A DNA stretch of 64,000 nucleotides from Crotalaria pallida (GCA_037953625.1 CM075650.1:7194501-7258500), one strand, 5' to 3'; counted from the stretch's first letter, positions 44,012-56,210 are shown. Numbers and translations are program-made. Notes: generated by a model not told the origin, from the sequence alone.

Positions 44012-47000
44012 ATGGGTAAAGCCAAAAAAGGTCCCAAATTTGCAGTCATGAAGAAGATGATCACCTCCAAAGCCATCAAAAGGCAATCTTTTTTTTTTTT
44101 TTCATTTGGGTCTTCCTTAAATGTTAAATTTTTTCAGCTTTTCTATTTCTTAAAGGTAATCTATATATATGCATTGTGTTGTTCGAATTCAGCTACAAAG
44201 AAGAGGTTTTGAATCCAAATAAGAAGGACCTTCTCAAGGAAAAGCTACCTAGAAATGTGTATGCCACTTTATCTCTCCTCGTTCCTTGTAAATATATGAA
44301 TTTTGATCTCCATTTTTTAATTTTGAATCTTTGTTTTTTACTTAGGCCAAGTCATTCTTCAGCGCTTTTCTTTCAGTATAACACTGCTTTGGGACCCCCT
44401 TACCATGTTTTGGTGGATACCAACTTCATCAATTTCTCCATTCAGAATAAAGTGAGTACTTTGTTTTTTACTTTGCCTTTAATTTCCTTGCCCATTTTTT
44501 TATGAGTAATGATACATCAACCTACAAATCAGATTCATCACACAAGAAAGTGACATGTGTCACTTGTGGACCAATCATCAGTAAGCAAAGTACCACTTTG
44601 TGGCACATATCGTTTTCCTTGTGGTGTAGGTTGATATATAATTTTAATTTTTAATTTTTCGTTTTTCAAAATCAATTTCATTGTGGTCATATTTGATGCC
44701 CTCTTTTTTAATAACTAAACGTTATTATATTGGTTATACTTATATACCATGTCTATGTGTGTAGTTTTACCAAATTGAGTATATTTTGCCATTCAAATAT
44801 TGATGCATCAGTTATAGAGGGAAGGAGGGCCTAGGATTCAATGTTGTAATGAGAGATAATTAAGAATATTTTTAGCAGCTGCAACAGCCATTCAAAAACA
44901 TGTTCATAGAGCCAAAAATTGCAGAAACTCTTTGCCTTGGGTAGGCTATCGAGTTGGCAATTTATTTAGCCCTTTACAAAAGCAGAACTCTAAGTCTGTT
45001 TGCCAACCTCTCTGTCATGGTTCAACCCAACCCACAATCTCTCACATACTTTCAAGAGTTGATTTTGGACTGTTTAGAACTTGCTAGTTGCTTCTCATTT
45101 TGTTCTGTTGGATATATGTAAGAGGAGAAGGAAATAAAGTAGCTGACAACTTATCTAAGTTAGCTCATACAGTAGGAAATTATGTATGGATAGAGGACTA
45201 TACACCTTGATTTCCCTTTGCTATATCTTGATGCAACGTCTTTTAACGTTTTTTCTGATTAATGAAATTGGATCCCTCCTCAACAAAGCAAAAAAATTAC
45301 AAGGTGCTAATATTTTTGTCATAATGTGCTCATAATATGTTGTATATAATTCTTTTGAGCATTTTGCCGAAGCATTTGAATAATTAATCAAATACTGACC
45401 CTCTGTAACAATTTAGAATACTAAAAAGCAGTTTAGTGATTTTGGATCTTAAATTAACTTGTATAAATTTTATCGTTTTCTTCTGGTGCTTCTTTGTTTT
45501 TGGCTCACACTATTCCTTGTCTTTGTGGATGTAGTTGGATCTGGAGAAAGGAATGATGGACTGCTTATATGCAAAATGTGAGTTTGAGGTATTTGTTTCC
45601 TTGTCTAAATTTATGAATTTAGCCTGTTAGTAGGACTGTTGGTGGGCTGAGACAACAGTTAGTTAGAAGCGTTGAGGGGTAGGTAAATAGAGGGAAGAGG
45701 GTAGAAGAGAGACACCAAGAATTGTTACTGTTGTGTGTAATAACAGAGCAAAGCCTCAGTTGGCAAAGGCCTTTGTAAAGGGGGAAACCCTTGGAGTAGT
45801 TTTTCTCTCCTTGTGTTGTTCATTTTAATTAATTTTAATCAATAAAGAATTGTTTTATTCCACTTTTTCATCACTTTTGGGTTCCTAACACTTTTTTACT
45901 GATATTTTGGATTTTCAGGCACCCCTTGTATCACAGACTGTGTGATGGCAGAATTAGAGAAGTTGGGTCAGAAATATCGTGTGGCTCTAAGGTAGATGTT
46001 ATGTCTTGTGCTTTGATATTATTGGTCTATTCGAGAATTTTGTACACTTGTGATCTGCATGTAAAAAATCAGGGTTGCATTTGGATGTGTGCTTGTTTCT
46101 TTCCTTTTGCTAGTGTTTATCTTCAGTTTGTGCTTTATTAATCAAATTTAAGGTTCGCCACGCATAATTCGATAAATATCATGATAGGTACTTAAAGACT
46201 TGTAGTGAACTTTGATAGGAGCTTCTCTTGATGAAATAATACGTTCATTATCACATTTTGTTGAAAAATAGACATATCTATGATATACATGGATTAAATC
46301 ACAAAGGGTAAAACAGCTCTCTTTAAATGTAAAGGGATAGAGGGTGAACTAAGTCCAGAGACTCTCCTAAACAAATATCATAGCTGTTTGCTGCCATCCT
46401 ATTTTTCCATACTTCTGTTCTTGGTCTGAAAAGGAAGATATTATGTTATCCATTTATTTGGATTTCAGTTTCTTGGTGTATTGATTTATCCTTGTTATAC
46501 ATTGAAGGATTGCAAAGGATCCCCGATTTGAGAGAATACTCTGTACTCATAAAGGGACATATGCTGATGATTGCCTTGTTGAGAGAGTTACTCAGGTGTG
46601 ATTTACTTTTAAGTATCTGTTTAAATGTTCTTGCCATAGTCATAAAGGATCAATTTAATTTTTGAGATAAATTTATGGTTTCCGCACCAGATCAATTATA
46701 TTGAGATGTTTATTGGAGTTAATTTTTCTCTCACATCTTTTGCTGTAATTTTAAACTTTGAAATTTGAAGCCAAGTATTTCTCATGTTTGAATTCATTGT
46801 TTAGTTAATGAATAAGATTGATTGAGTATTGCATTTGCAGAGTATATTAAATTAACAGTTTTATTTAAAACAAAAAATAACTGATCTTGCACATGTGCTG
46901 CTTGTTTCATTGTTCCCCCCTTCCAATTTACTTAAATGATTTCATTTTGAGCAGCATAAGTGCTATATTGTTGCAACATGTGATCGAGACTTGAAGAGAA

Positions 47001-48045
47001 GGATTCGGAAGGTAAAGTCATTGGTCATTCCTCTGTCTAATATTGTTTTAGTATTGGTGACATGAATGCAAGATACACGAACTGGGTTTCCTTTTTGCAG
47101 ATTCCTGGGGTGCCAATAATGTATATCACCAAACACAGGTACTCAATTGAGCGCTTGCCTGAGGCCACCATCGGTGGAGGTAAATACTCTGTATTATCTA
47201 TAATATTCCTTTGCTATGAAGGTTTGTTGACTACTTATGAAACATATTTGTAGCTAACCACTAATTTAGAATTTGAGCTTATTTTGTTACTTTTTTGGGC
47301 AAGCCAAACCTTCTATAGCTCCTTCGATAAACAAGATATGCAAAGTTTCATTAAGTTTGGCTCATAGAGTCACAAACCACTTTGTTTTAACATATACTAC
47401 TACAATTGTTCATGCCACCTGCATAGACAAACTGTGTGAGTTTGTTATTGTACATAACCCTGTTCAATACAATCCTCCTTTAGAGGGTGCTTAGAAGTTA
47501 GAAGGGCTAAAAGAGAGCTTTCTTGAGCTTATGAGAACATCTTGTGTAAATGAACTTATGAAAATAGTGTATGAGCTTTCTATAAGCTTTTTTTGCCTTA
47601 TTTCAACAAGCTTATTCCAAAAAGTAACCCCTTTTAAGCTTATTTAAAAATGAAAAGAAAATAACATATTGAATAAGTCCTTAGTGATAGACAAAATTCC
47701 TAGCCTAGCACATCTATAATGGCAAAGTTTCAGCTCATTTTAGTTTAATACCAATTTTGTATTTGCTTCTTGGTTCTTGCACTAGTCAGTTCAGTTTACT
47801 GATCCTCTCAAATGAAATGTAATTTTTCTAGTAGTTGATAATCAAGTGTCTGGTTACCTGATCATGACTTGAAATGAATCATTCGTCTTATGTTCTTATA
47901 ACCAGGCTGTTATATTCTAATATTTCCTTACCTTTGTTTTTTTTAAGTGTTTTCTTTATTATTTTTCTATTATTAGTATTAGTTTTGTTGGAACACAAGT
48001 GGATCCTAACACACGTGGTTTCTTAATGCAGCACCAAGAATTTGA
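44012..48045 (+). CDS. FCF1: FCF1 (UTP24), 18S rRNA-processing PIN nuclease (9 coding exons, 198 aa)
   Basis: Coding exons: 44012-44082, 44193-44258, 44346-44451, 45535-45577, 45919-45991, 46508-46595, 46955-47011, 47101-47179, 48032-48045; sum 597 nt in one frame. FCF1/Utp24 is the small-subunit processome nuclease that cleaves pre-rRNA at the 5' end of 18S (family knowledge). Visible motifs: MGKAKKGPKFAVMKKMITSK, NYKEEVLN-like SYKEEVLNP, GPPYHVLVDTNFINFSIQNK with the PIN-domain Asp, DCVMAELEKLG, GTYADDCLVERV, CDRDLKRRIRKIPGVP and the C terminus GGAPRI. The length equals the usual 198 or so residues of the family. The first coding intron uses a GC donor (AAAAG then GCAATC), the others GT. 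Introns hold several repeats. A 5' untranslated exon is at 42612-42707. Confidence 0.95.
44511..44637. mobile_element. Miniature inverted-repeat element in FCF1 intron
   Basis: ATACATCAACCTACAAATCA at the left is inverted against GTGGTGTAGGTTGATATATA at the right, and internal ACACAAGAAAGTGACATGTG has matching inverted text. About 127 bp, non-coding. Confidence 0.65.
45090..45295 (+). pseudogene. LINE 3' fragment in FCF1 intron
   Basis: The frame reads GEGNKVADNLSKLAHTVGNY then VWIEDYTP and a stop, the RNase H tail of a plant L1-type element. The TTAATGAAATTGGATCCCTC type 3' UTR follows. It probably extends upstream to about 44860 in decayed form. Confidence 0.65.
45625..45890 (+). mobile_element. 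Probable solo LTR (copia-like) in FCF1 intron
   Basis: Runs from TGTTAGTAGGACTG to TTTTGGGTTCCTAACA, so it has TG...CA ends. Internal text includes an AATAAAGAATTG polyadenylation-like motif near the end. No internal retroelement genes adjoin it. The 5-bp flanks do not match clearly. Confidence 0.5.
47470..47700. mobile_element. ATAAGCT-rich miniature in FCF1 intron 8
   Basis: Contains GAGCTTATGAGAAC, AAGCTTTTTTTGCC, CAACAAGCTTATTCC and related inverted pairs, like the stretch in GLE1 intron 13 (12205-12365). Non-coding. Confidence 0.45.
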
Positions 48046-48264
48046 TGGAGACACCAAGACTGGTGAAGCTATAGCCTATATGTATAAGGATGAGAGGTGT
48101 TTGCTTAAACACTTTGGCAAGAAGGAACTCTTTCGGTGGTTGTTGGAACCATAAAGTTCCCTCTTGTGACTATGTAGTTTTGGGTTTTATCAAATTTTGT
48201 TCCCTTGTGTTATGTCTTACTATTGAATCAAGTTGAACCTTGTAGTTGGAGGACCTAAATTAAA

Positions 48265-48519
48265 TGGTCATCAGTCCTCAAACCCCATTTTTAGTCCCCA
48301 AACCCCAATTTTTTTCCGATGGAGTTCTGTCGGAATATTTTCTGATACTCCCGAGTCGGAAAATGTATTTTCCGACTTTAAAATGAATTTTTTTAATAAG
48401 AGAGTAACCGGAAAAATGCATTTTTTCGACTCGAGGGTATTGGAAAATATTCCGACAGAATCCTATCGAAAAAAAATGGGATTTGAGGACTAAAAGCGGG
48501 GTTTGAGGATTGATGACCA
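48265..48519. mobile_element. Foldback element with near-complete inverted repeats
   Basis: Each arm is about 120 bp: the left arm starts TGGTCATCAGTCCTCAAACC and includes TTCTGTCGGAATATTTTC, and the right arm is its reverse complement with few changes, ending GGATTGATGACCA. The 7-bp sequence AATTAAA flanks both ends (48258-48264 and 48520-48526). It starts about 220 bases after the FCF1 stop, so it may be within the FCF1 transcript. Confidence 0.85.
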
Positions 48520-48854
48520 AATTAAATTGCTATAGCCTATAGCTGCTACATGCTCTTAAATTACTAACTATTAAAATTTCGTGGACACGAATTCTAGTCA
48601 TGTCCTTAGGTTGCCAATAGTTAAACCTTTTCCACATCAATTTGTTTCATGGTTATCATTACTCCCTTTAACTCCCTTTGTTTTTATCTTGTTTCATATG
48701 TTATACTTTTAGAAATCCAATTTTCATTTATATTTAGTATTTTTATTTATCACATCTTATTTTTCATCATCTTCCCATCTCTCTTATATATAGTCTTTAT
48801 ATATTTATTATTACTCTATTCAATTTTAAATGGAGGTGATTTAGTTAAAATATA

Positions 48855-49080
48855 CTCCCTCCGGTCATATTTATAAGACCCTTTTGGGGTTTTTCACTCC
48901 CACCAAGGAGAGTGGATAAATTTGTTAATGACATTGGAAATGTGAAAATTTGATATACTTTTTCAAAACTACCCCTATAATTATTATTGGAACTCTAAAA
49001 AGTGTTGACTTTATAGGGGTGTTAGTGGAAAGAATAAACTCCAATGAAAAAAGTAATAAGAAAATATTCTTATGGAACTA
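48855..49080. mobile_element. One-ended Stowaway-like remnant
   Basis: TACTCCCTCCGGTCATATTT then ATAAGACCCTTTTGG is a typical Stowaway left end. No matching right end is visible before the SINE at about 49172. Confidence 0.5.
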
Positions 49081-49171
49081 TAATTTATACTTAAATCATG
49101 CTTATATATCATATCACTAAATGGTCTCAAAAACCTGTCATAATATTAATCCTTGTTGGTTTTTTTTGTCC

Positions 49172-49372
49172 GAATTCCTTGCGGAACCACCGGTATCCCC
49201 AAAAGTACCCTTAATATTAGGAACCCTTGAGACTAATCCGGAGCGAGCTGTGTGACTGATTCTCCCAGCGGGATGTTAATCGAACACGGGGTTACTAGCA
49301 CCTGTATTCTATCCTCAAGATTTCAGTTGGGGCCTTACACCAACTGAACCAAACCCCGTTGGTAATCCTTGT
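49172..49372 (-). mobile_element. tRNA-derived SINE copy 3
   Basis: On the minus strand: ACCAACGGGGTTTGGTTCAG, box A-like GGTTCAGTTGGTGTAAGG, box B-like GTGTTCGATTAAC, then CTCGCTCCGGATTAGTCTCA and an A run (T run at 49160-49167 on plus). Same family as 4962-5214 and 37602-37805. Confidence 0.75.
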
Positions 49373-49606
49373 TGGTTTAAATGACAAGGAGCTTATTTCT
49401 CTCCAAAGGTCTCAAATTGAAACTTTACTAATAAAAATAAATAAATTTCGGAAGAGTTTTAATCATAATTTTTTTTTTGTGAACAATGGGTTTTTTTTTA
49501 CTCGACTTGAATTAATCAAGTTTGCTATGGTTTGAGCATAGATAAAACTATAATAGTCTCCTATAAGAAAAAACAAACATTTTGTAATAAATTGCTTTTT
49601 TTTTTT

Positions 49607-50068
49607 TATGAAAGGCTTATTTATATATTAAAAGTTGGGAGTGTTTTGATTTTGGTCCCTAGAAGTTTTTTTGACCTTGACTCATCCTTAATTATTTTGA
49701 AAATTTGGTTTTAGTCTTTGTTGTTAAGAAAAATCCGTTAATTACTGACGTGGCTAACGGAACGTCACATCAACATACACGTGTGCAAGTATGAATGTCA
49801 TGGTAAGATGACGTGGATGATCCGGACCCGCAGAAGCAAAAAGGTCATAGCCCAATCCACAAACACATTTTGGTTGGGCCTTGGCCCTTTTGCTCCTCCG
49901 AGTCCGGATCATTTACGTCATCCGATATGCAATACTTGCACACGTTGATATGACATTTCGTTAACTACAACAGGAATTAAGGAATTTTTCCTAATGACAA
50001 TGACTAAAACCAAATTTTTAAAACAATTAAGGATGAGTTGGACTAAACCATAAATAAACCTTTATGAA
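49607..50068. mobile_element. Long foldback miniature
   Basis: Arms of about 200 bp are inverted copies. For example CATCCTTAATTATTTTGAAA and TTTGGTTTTAGTC on the left match TTTTAAAACAATTAAGGATG and GACTAAAACCAAA on the right; GATGACGTGGATGATCCGGA pairs with TCCGGATCATTTACGTCATC. Non-coding, MULE-like in size. Confidence 0.7.
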
Positions 50069-53000
50069 ATAACATTACCTTTTTAATTACAGTATATGTT
50101 ATATTCAAGATTAATTCTATTACATTTATATACATTATTACCCATCCATGCATCTATAGTTCCTTGCTTACTAACGAGGTTTGTTTGGTATATGTACAAA
50201 TGTAAAAAAATAGTATTGGCGTCATGTAATTATAAGGATTAAGGACTAAGGAGGCTTAGTTGGACAGGTCTTCTTCCTGGAAAGTCACGAAATTGGCTTT
50301 TTCAAGCATCGCCACCCTTTTTTGACCCTTTTGCTATTTTAATTTCTTTTAGTGTACTCTATTTTGTCTCTTCCTATTATAGTAATATACTATATTCTTT
50401 CTTTTAACATAAAAATTCCAAGCTACAACCCTTCCTCCTTTGACCACAACAGAAATGGCAGGATCTTTTACATGTTCCCCTTTTCTGAAATTTTCATTGT
50501 TAGTAAATTTATACAATGGAATTTGTCTACATAGTAAGGAAGACTAAATTACAAGATTGAAATTTTCATTCTTCTATGACCGAGCTGACAAAATGTCGCT
50601 ATTAAGGCCTGAATAATAAATAGGGACGGAATTAGGAACTATAGGAGGGAGAGGGGTCCTAGATCCGACTGAATTTATTAAATATATTTGATTTTTCTTT
50701 TTTAAATTTTGTATTTGAAGTGAGAAAATAAAAGGGTATGTCCACCCTTCATTGGAATTTGCATAAGAATCTTAATTCAATGAATGATATGATCCTAAAT
50801 ATAATATCACTTTCTCATTATCGAACCATACTCACTTTAATATGTAAGATCAAATATGTCCTTTAGGAGACACTTAAAGATTAAGTTCAAACCCATATTT
50901 AGTCAATTTTTTCGATAATTATATTTATGTTGAAATTTATTTTTTTCTATAAAAAATGATATAGATATATAAAGGTCTTGAAAATTATATTCTAAACATG
51001 TACCTATAGATACATAATAAAAGCTCTTTAATAAAAATCTAGACATATAATTTCCGGACCTAAGCATTCATATTATTAGGATTTTACTCATAGAAAGACA
51101 CACAAGTCATTTAAGTACACCATAGGAATTTGTTTAGCCGTTGTCATGAAAACATTTTCGTTTTAACAATAAACTACCAGTGAACTAGTTTATATTGTTG
51201 AGTTTTTGTATATACATAAAGATTTCATACTGCTTGACTGTACTATATTTTGTTTGAAGGATACGTGACTGCACTAATTAATGTAGAGGAAAACAGTGGA
51301 GAGTAGCAACTTGATTGAGAATGTAGCTTTCATTTGACTAAAAAGAGTAGAGTTGTAGAAACTTCAGAATGTAGAGACGATGGACATACCCATCATAGCT
51401 AACTTATGGAGACTGCTAAGAGAAGCCAAGAGGGTGCATTGGAAAATTTGTGAACCTCGTCTTGTTTTTCAACTATTTGCCATATAAGATAAGATCTTTT
51501 TTTTTTTAAATTTTTATAAGAAGATAAGATCGATCTTTATCATAGAAATATAATATAGTGCCTAGTTATCATTTTGCCCCTTGAATAATTCGTTTATTTA
51601 TTATAGATTTTACTACTTCAAATTCTATGGGAAATGTGCTTGGACTACGCATTATTCACCCACCCCGTCAAACGCTTCCTTGCTACCAATTTGATGGTTC
51701 TACATTGAAAGTCTTGAGTGTATGTTACACTAACAAGTAATAATAGCAATGAAATTAATTGGACTAAAAAAATGAAATGCACAACAATACACGGGTGAAC
51801 AAAGTAAAAAGCGAATCTAAAAATGACTACTCGAATCTTGTATCCATTATTATTAACATGCTATTTCACATTCCTGAGATTTTCATCAAAGGTTGAAAGC
51901 AACATTTTCTTATATTAATTAAAGCTGAAAAAAAAAATTAAACTCACAATTCATAAAAAGCATGGTTTTTTAAAAAACTTTACCTTAATTTTCTTTTATA
52001 TACAGTCCTATATATGTCATTAAAACTACAAATTTGCCACTATAATAGTCACGAAAAAGACCACCATAGAGAGTGGCACTTTGTCACGTTCTCTCGTGGG
52101 TCCAAATTTTTTAGCATGTTTTCTATAATTTTACATATATTATATTAAAATGATGATTTAAAAGTCTTTAATAAATGATGTATAACTAAGAATTACTCAT
52201 TAACAAACTCTTTGATCTATCTATTAGTACTTTTTGTGGGGTCCAAGGAACCAAACTAAAACTATTTTATTTTTTTGTTGAACGAACCTAACTACAACTA
52301 TTGAACCAAGCACAATCATCCTCTTTACTGTTTTCTATTGAGTACTAGTTATGAACAAGATTGTAGTGGTGAAAGTGTAATTGCATATTTGCATTGGAAA
52401 ATGGTCTTAGATATGTCCCTATTTGTTATTCTTTCATTGAATGACGGCTTCTAGATCAGCTTCTATAACATGTTACTTATGTGCTGTAATCAGTATGCTG
52501 ACATATTCTTCTTTGAATTTTCCAATCCCCTTCAATTTTATCAAACATTTAATGTATATGTTTATGTACCAAAGAATGAGTCAGAGTCAGAGTCACAGAC
52601 ATAGTCAAGTGTTCTAGGTGGGAACGTGAAACACAAGAGGGTAGACTCAAATCTGCAAATACCTACCATTTACCTCACTTTTCAACATAATAACATTCTG
52701 TTTATTTATTACTATTTGTGTCACTCTTTGTATTGATAATATGTGAAATCAGAGATCAAATTGATATTTTTTTAATATAAGGAACTAAATTAATCGATAA
52801 TTTCAATCTCAAGACCAAATTAATATATTATTTAAAAAAATGTTATTTGATAAAAAAAAAATTAGTTATCGCGTATAACATGTGATCTTGACCAATAACA
52901 ACATTGAGGTCAAGTAATTATGAGCTTCCTTTTCCAAGTACTATCATGGTATTGTCGAAACCATGCAATCTCGGGTCATGCAATAATTTCTCCTTCAGGA

Positions 53001-53134
53001 ACCAGGGCCTGTTAACTAACCCCTATTAATTTCATTTTTTATCTCTCTAAGCAGAAAAAAGTTCAATAATAACTTGATGGGTGTGTATCAAGTTTAAGTC
53101 TTTTTCATTGGATAGCATACCCTTTTTGGAGATA
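50069..53134. other. MKP1 upstream region
   Basis: About 3 kb without a recognisable gene, tandem array or clean element ends. The last few hundred bases presumably hold the MKP1 promoter and leader; an acceptor-like CTCTCTAAGCAG at 53043-53054 could close a leader intron. Confidence 0.4.
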
Positions 53135-55087
53135 ATGTTAAGGGAAGAAGAGGTGAAGAAGGACATGCCCTCTGATCATGATGGCACTATTGCTCCTCTT
53201 AGAAGAACCTATTCTCGTTCAGTCTCTTGGACTGATCGTTCTCCCAATAATATCCACCACCACAAGCCACAAACAAATATTAGTAAACCAAGATCATCAT
53301 TGTTGCCACCCCTTCAGCCTCTCTCAATCAATAAGCCTTGTGTTGAAGAATGGCCTAGTGCAGGTTGTGATGATCTTGGAGTTTGGCCTCTTCCACAAAC
53401 TCCAAGAGGGTCCATAACAACCTATGATTCAAGCCAACACAACAAAGATTTTCAGTTCAAGAGGGACAAGTTAGCCTTCTTTGATAAAGAGTGTTCAAGA
53501 ATTGCTGAGCATATATACTTAGGGAGTGAGACAGTGGCTAAGAACCATGAACTTTTGAGACAGAAAGGGATCACCCATGTGCTTAATTGTGTTGGTTTTG
53601 TTTGTCCTGAGTATTTCAAGAGTGACTTTGTGTATAAGACACTTTGGTTGCAAGATAGTCCAACAGAAGATATTACAAGTATTCTGTATGATGTGTTTGA
53701 TTACTTTGAGGATGTTAGAGAGCACGGTGGGCGAGTCCTTGTTCATTGCTGTCAAGGGGTTTCAAGATCATCCTCTCTTGTGATTGCTTATCTCATGTGG
53801 AGGAAGGGACAAAGCTTTGAAGATGCTTTTCAGTTTGTGAAGAATGCAAGGGGGGTGACTAATCCAAACATGGGTTTTGCATGTCAACTTCTTCAGTGTC
53901 AGAAAAGGGTTCATGCTATGCCTGCAAGTCCAAGCTCAATGATTAGGATGTTTCGGATGGCGCCTCACTCCCCCTATGACCCTCTCCATTTGGTTCCGAA
54001 AATGGTGAACCAAGTAAGTGCACAAGCACTTGATTCTAGAGGGGCATTCATTGTTCATGTTCCTTCTGCTATTTACGTTTGGATTGGAAAATATTGTAAC
54101 CCGGTGATGTCATGCAATGCAAGGGCAGCAGCGTTTCAGGTCATCCGTTACGAGAGGGTAAAGGGTCCAATTCTGAGCATCCACGAAGGCGAAGAACCAC
54201 CTGAATTCTGGATCGCTCTTTCCTGCACAGAAGAGGCCAAGAAGGAAGAACATTCCGAAAGGGAAAGCATGGAGATTGGTGATGCAACTGATACGGAGAT
54301 TGGTCCAAAGAAAATTGTTGCATATGATTTGGATTTCGAGATTTTTCACAAGGCAATTGCTGGTGGGGTTGTTCCACCTTTTTCTGTATGTGATGCTGAA
54401 TCAGAAACTTGCCTTCCTGCTAGAGAACATGGTTGGGGAAGATTGAGGCAGAAGTTTGCTAGTGGTGGCATGAAAGGATTGTTAACATCCTCCAAATGGA
54501 ACTATGATGTAACATCATTCAATGATCAATATGGTATGATTATGGAAGAAGAAAACCAAAATTCTGTAGCAGATCCTTTGTCACCATCGTCAAATCATCC
54601 CTGCGGTTCGCTGGATTCCTTTGATTGCTCTCCAAGTAATAACTTACACTTCTCTGCCCCTAGTGTTGCTTCATCACTGCCACCATCAACACCTTCAACC
54701 TTAAGCTCAGAATACACCAGTTCATTTATGTTTTCGCCTTCCTCTGCCAATTGGTCCGACTTGTCATTTGTGTATTCTCGGCAGCCATCACCTTCTGGCC
54801 ACGAATCCAATGAACTCTTTTATGTTAAAGAAACATCTTTCTCAGAGAATCCCTCTATACTTCTCAAAGAAGCTATCTCTTCACCTGGAGAGGCATTTTT
54901 GGCTAGTCACACCTTGGAAGGGGAAAACACCTATTTGCCATTGAAAAAATCTTCCATGTCCATTGCAGAGCGCAGAGGGAGCAATCCACCACCTCACATG
55001 CTGCTATCACTGGTGAATGAATCCCCTAATGTCCACAAGAACCTGGTAAGATCACATTCCTTTCCTTTGCCTAACTTAGATGGATGA
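53135..55087 (+). CDS. MKP1: MKP1-type MAP kinase phosphatase (dual-specificity, 650 aa)
   Basis: Uninterrupted frame. The ATG at 53135 was chosen because upstream in-frame codons begin only with a GTG and the MLREEE start resembles relatives. The protein has an N-terminal Ser/Pro-rich part with RRTYSRSVSWTDRSP, then a dual-specificity phosphatase domain at about 115-262 with general-acid Asp174 (WLQDSP) and the active site HCCQGVSRSSS (His204, Cys205, Arg211), then a gelsolin-like segment at about 275-365 (SPYDPLHLVPKM, AFIVHVPSAIYVWIGK). A long Ser-rich C-terminal tail ends RSHSFPLPNLDG. Plant MKP1 removes phosphates from MPK3/MPK6-type kinases and dampens stress and immune signalling (family knowledge). 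At 650 aa it is shorter than the roughly 780 aa I recall for Arabidopsis MKP1, mostly in the tail and N terminus, so it may be a paralogue. Confidence 0.93.
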   Translation: MLREEEVKKDMPSDHDGTIAPLRRTYSRSVSWTDRSPNNIHHHKPQTNISKPRSSLLPPLQPLSINKPCVEEWPSAGCDDLGVWPLPQTPRGSITTYDSSQHNKDFQFKRDKLAFFDKECSRIAEHIYLGSETVAKNHELLRQKGITHVLNCVGFVCPEYFKSDFVYKTLWLQDSPTEDITSILYDVFDYFEDVREHGGRVLVHCCQGVSRSSSLVIAYLMWRKGQSFEDAFQFVKNARGVTNPNMGFACQLLQCQKRVHAMPASPSSMIRMFRMAPHSPYDPLHLVPKMVNQVSAQALDSRGAFIVHVPSAIYVWIGKYCNPVMSCNARAAAFQVIRYERVKGPILSIHEGEEPPEFWIALSCTEEAKKEEHSERESMEIGDATDTEIGPKKIVAYDLDFEIFHKAIAGGVVPPFSVCDAESETCLPAREHGWGRLRQKFASGGMKGLLTSSKWNYDVTSFNDQYGMIMEEENQNSVADPLSPSSNHPCGSLDSFDCSPSNNLHFSAPSVASSLPPSTPSTLSSEYTSSFMFSPSSANWSDLSFVYSRQPSPSGHESNELFYVKETSFSENPSILLKEAISSPGEAFLASHTLEGENTYLPLKKSSMSIAERRGSNPPPHMLLSLVNESPNVHKNLVRSHSFPLPNLDG

Positions 55088-56210
55088 TGGATGATTGTTA
55101 CAACTTACAAACAATAATACAATATGACCTTGTGAAAATAGCTTTTATCAGATGCTGATACCATTAGTTTACGTGTTCGGCAGCATTGTGAGATAAATGA
55201 CAAAAAGGTTCACAATACATTGTTATGTAAAATGCTATCATGACTGAACTTGAAGTAGAGGATAAACTAATGGAATGACAACAAGAGTTTGTTTCAACAT
55301 GTCTAACCATGGATTACTTGCAGGTCATGCATTAGTAGTTGTTTTTCTGTTTCCGTATCTAAATCCTATAGATGTTGGCTATACGACTAGCCATCGAGCC
55401 AGGGTGGTGATTAACTAAAACCTCTTAGTATTCAAACAAACACCTAACCTTGCAAGTAAAATTCCTTCAAGACCCAATTCATTGTTACTGTGACCAACCA
55501 CTTTTGAGTATACACTCCAACTTTGAGTACGCACTAATAGTTGTTATGTACTCACAAGTGATCAAATTTAAGTGACTACCGAGACAAGCTTTTTCTTCTT
55601 TTAAGTCTTTATTTGATTTTACTTGTTTAATTGAGCCAGCAATTCAGTAAGGAAGTATTTATAAAGGGGAGGTTAATGGTTAGCCATCACCTCATCAAGC
55701 CCCAGGATTAAAATTGCTGACTACAAATTATCTTTGTAGGAAAACACATCAGATATAAATAAAAATACTGTTGTACAATGTTAACATCATCCTTCATTAG
55801 TTATTCCTTTCATTAATAAACAAAATGAAGTTTAAAAAACCAAGGTTTCAAAATGAAGTTATAAAATTTTAGCAGCACTAAATGTATGGGAAAAATAGGA
55901 TTTATCTGTAATCATAATTTTCGCTTTTTGGTTTTTAGGATGAAGAATAATCTGGTCTCAGCTTTTGTCTAGCAGTTGATTCCATTTTCTGCTTGGTTTT
56001 CAGGAGGGTTGCACCTGACAACATCCAAAAGATTGACTACAAGAATAAGCTTTCAAATATCCTTCCAAACTGTTATGAATCATGATGAAATCAGGACATG
56101 CTGCAAATATTCAGATGGTAATGTTGGTAATTTGTCCATATATACCAAAATACATAAATAATCTACCAAAGGGCACATAGCAGATATGGCCCTAGTGTAG
56201 GTTTGTTTAC
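55088..56210. other. Convergent MKP1/coilin 3' region
   Basis: No gene seen. It should contain the 3' UTRs of MKP1 (plus) and coilin (minus). Confidence 0.45.

Noticed and set aside
5000..49372. True tRNA genes at the SINE box A/B motifs
   Set aside because: Box spacing and 3' tails fit SINEs; no cloverleaf with anticodon and acceptor stem could be folded by eye.
53081..53134. Eighteen extra codons upstream of the MKP1 ATG
   Set aside because: They would need a GTG start; the ATG at 53135 matches the MLREEE-like start of relatives and the segment looks like leader after an acceptor.
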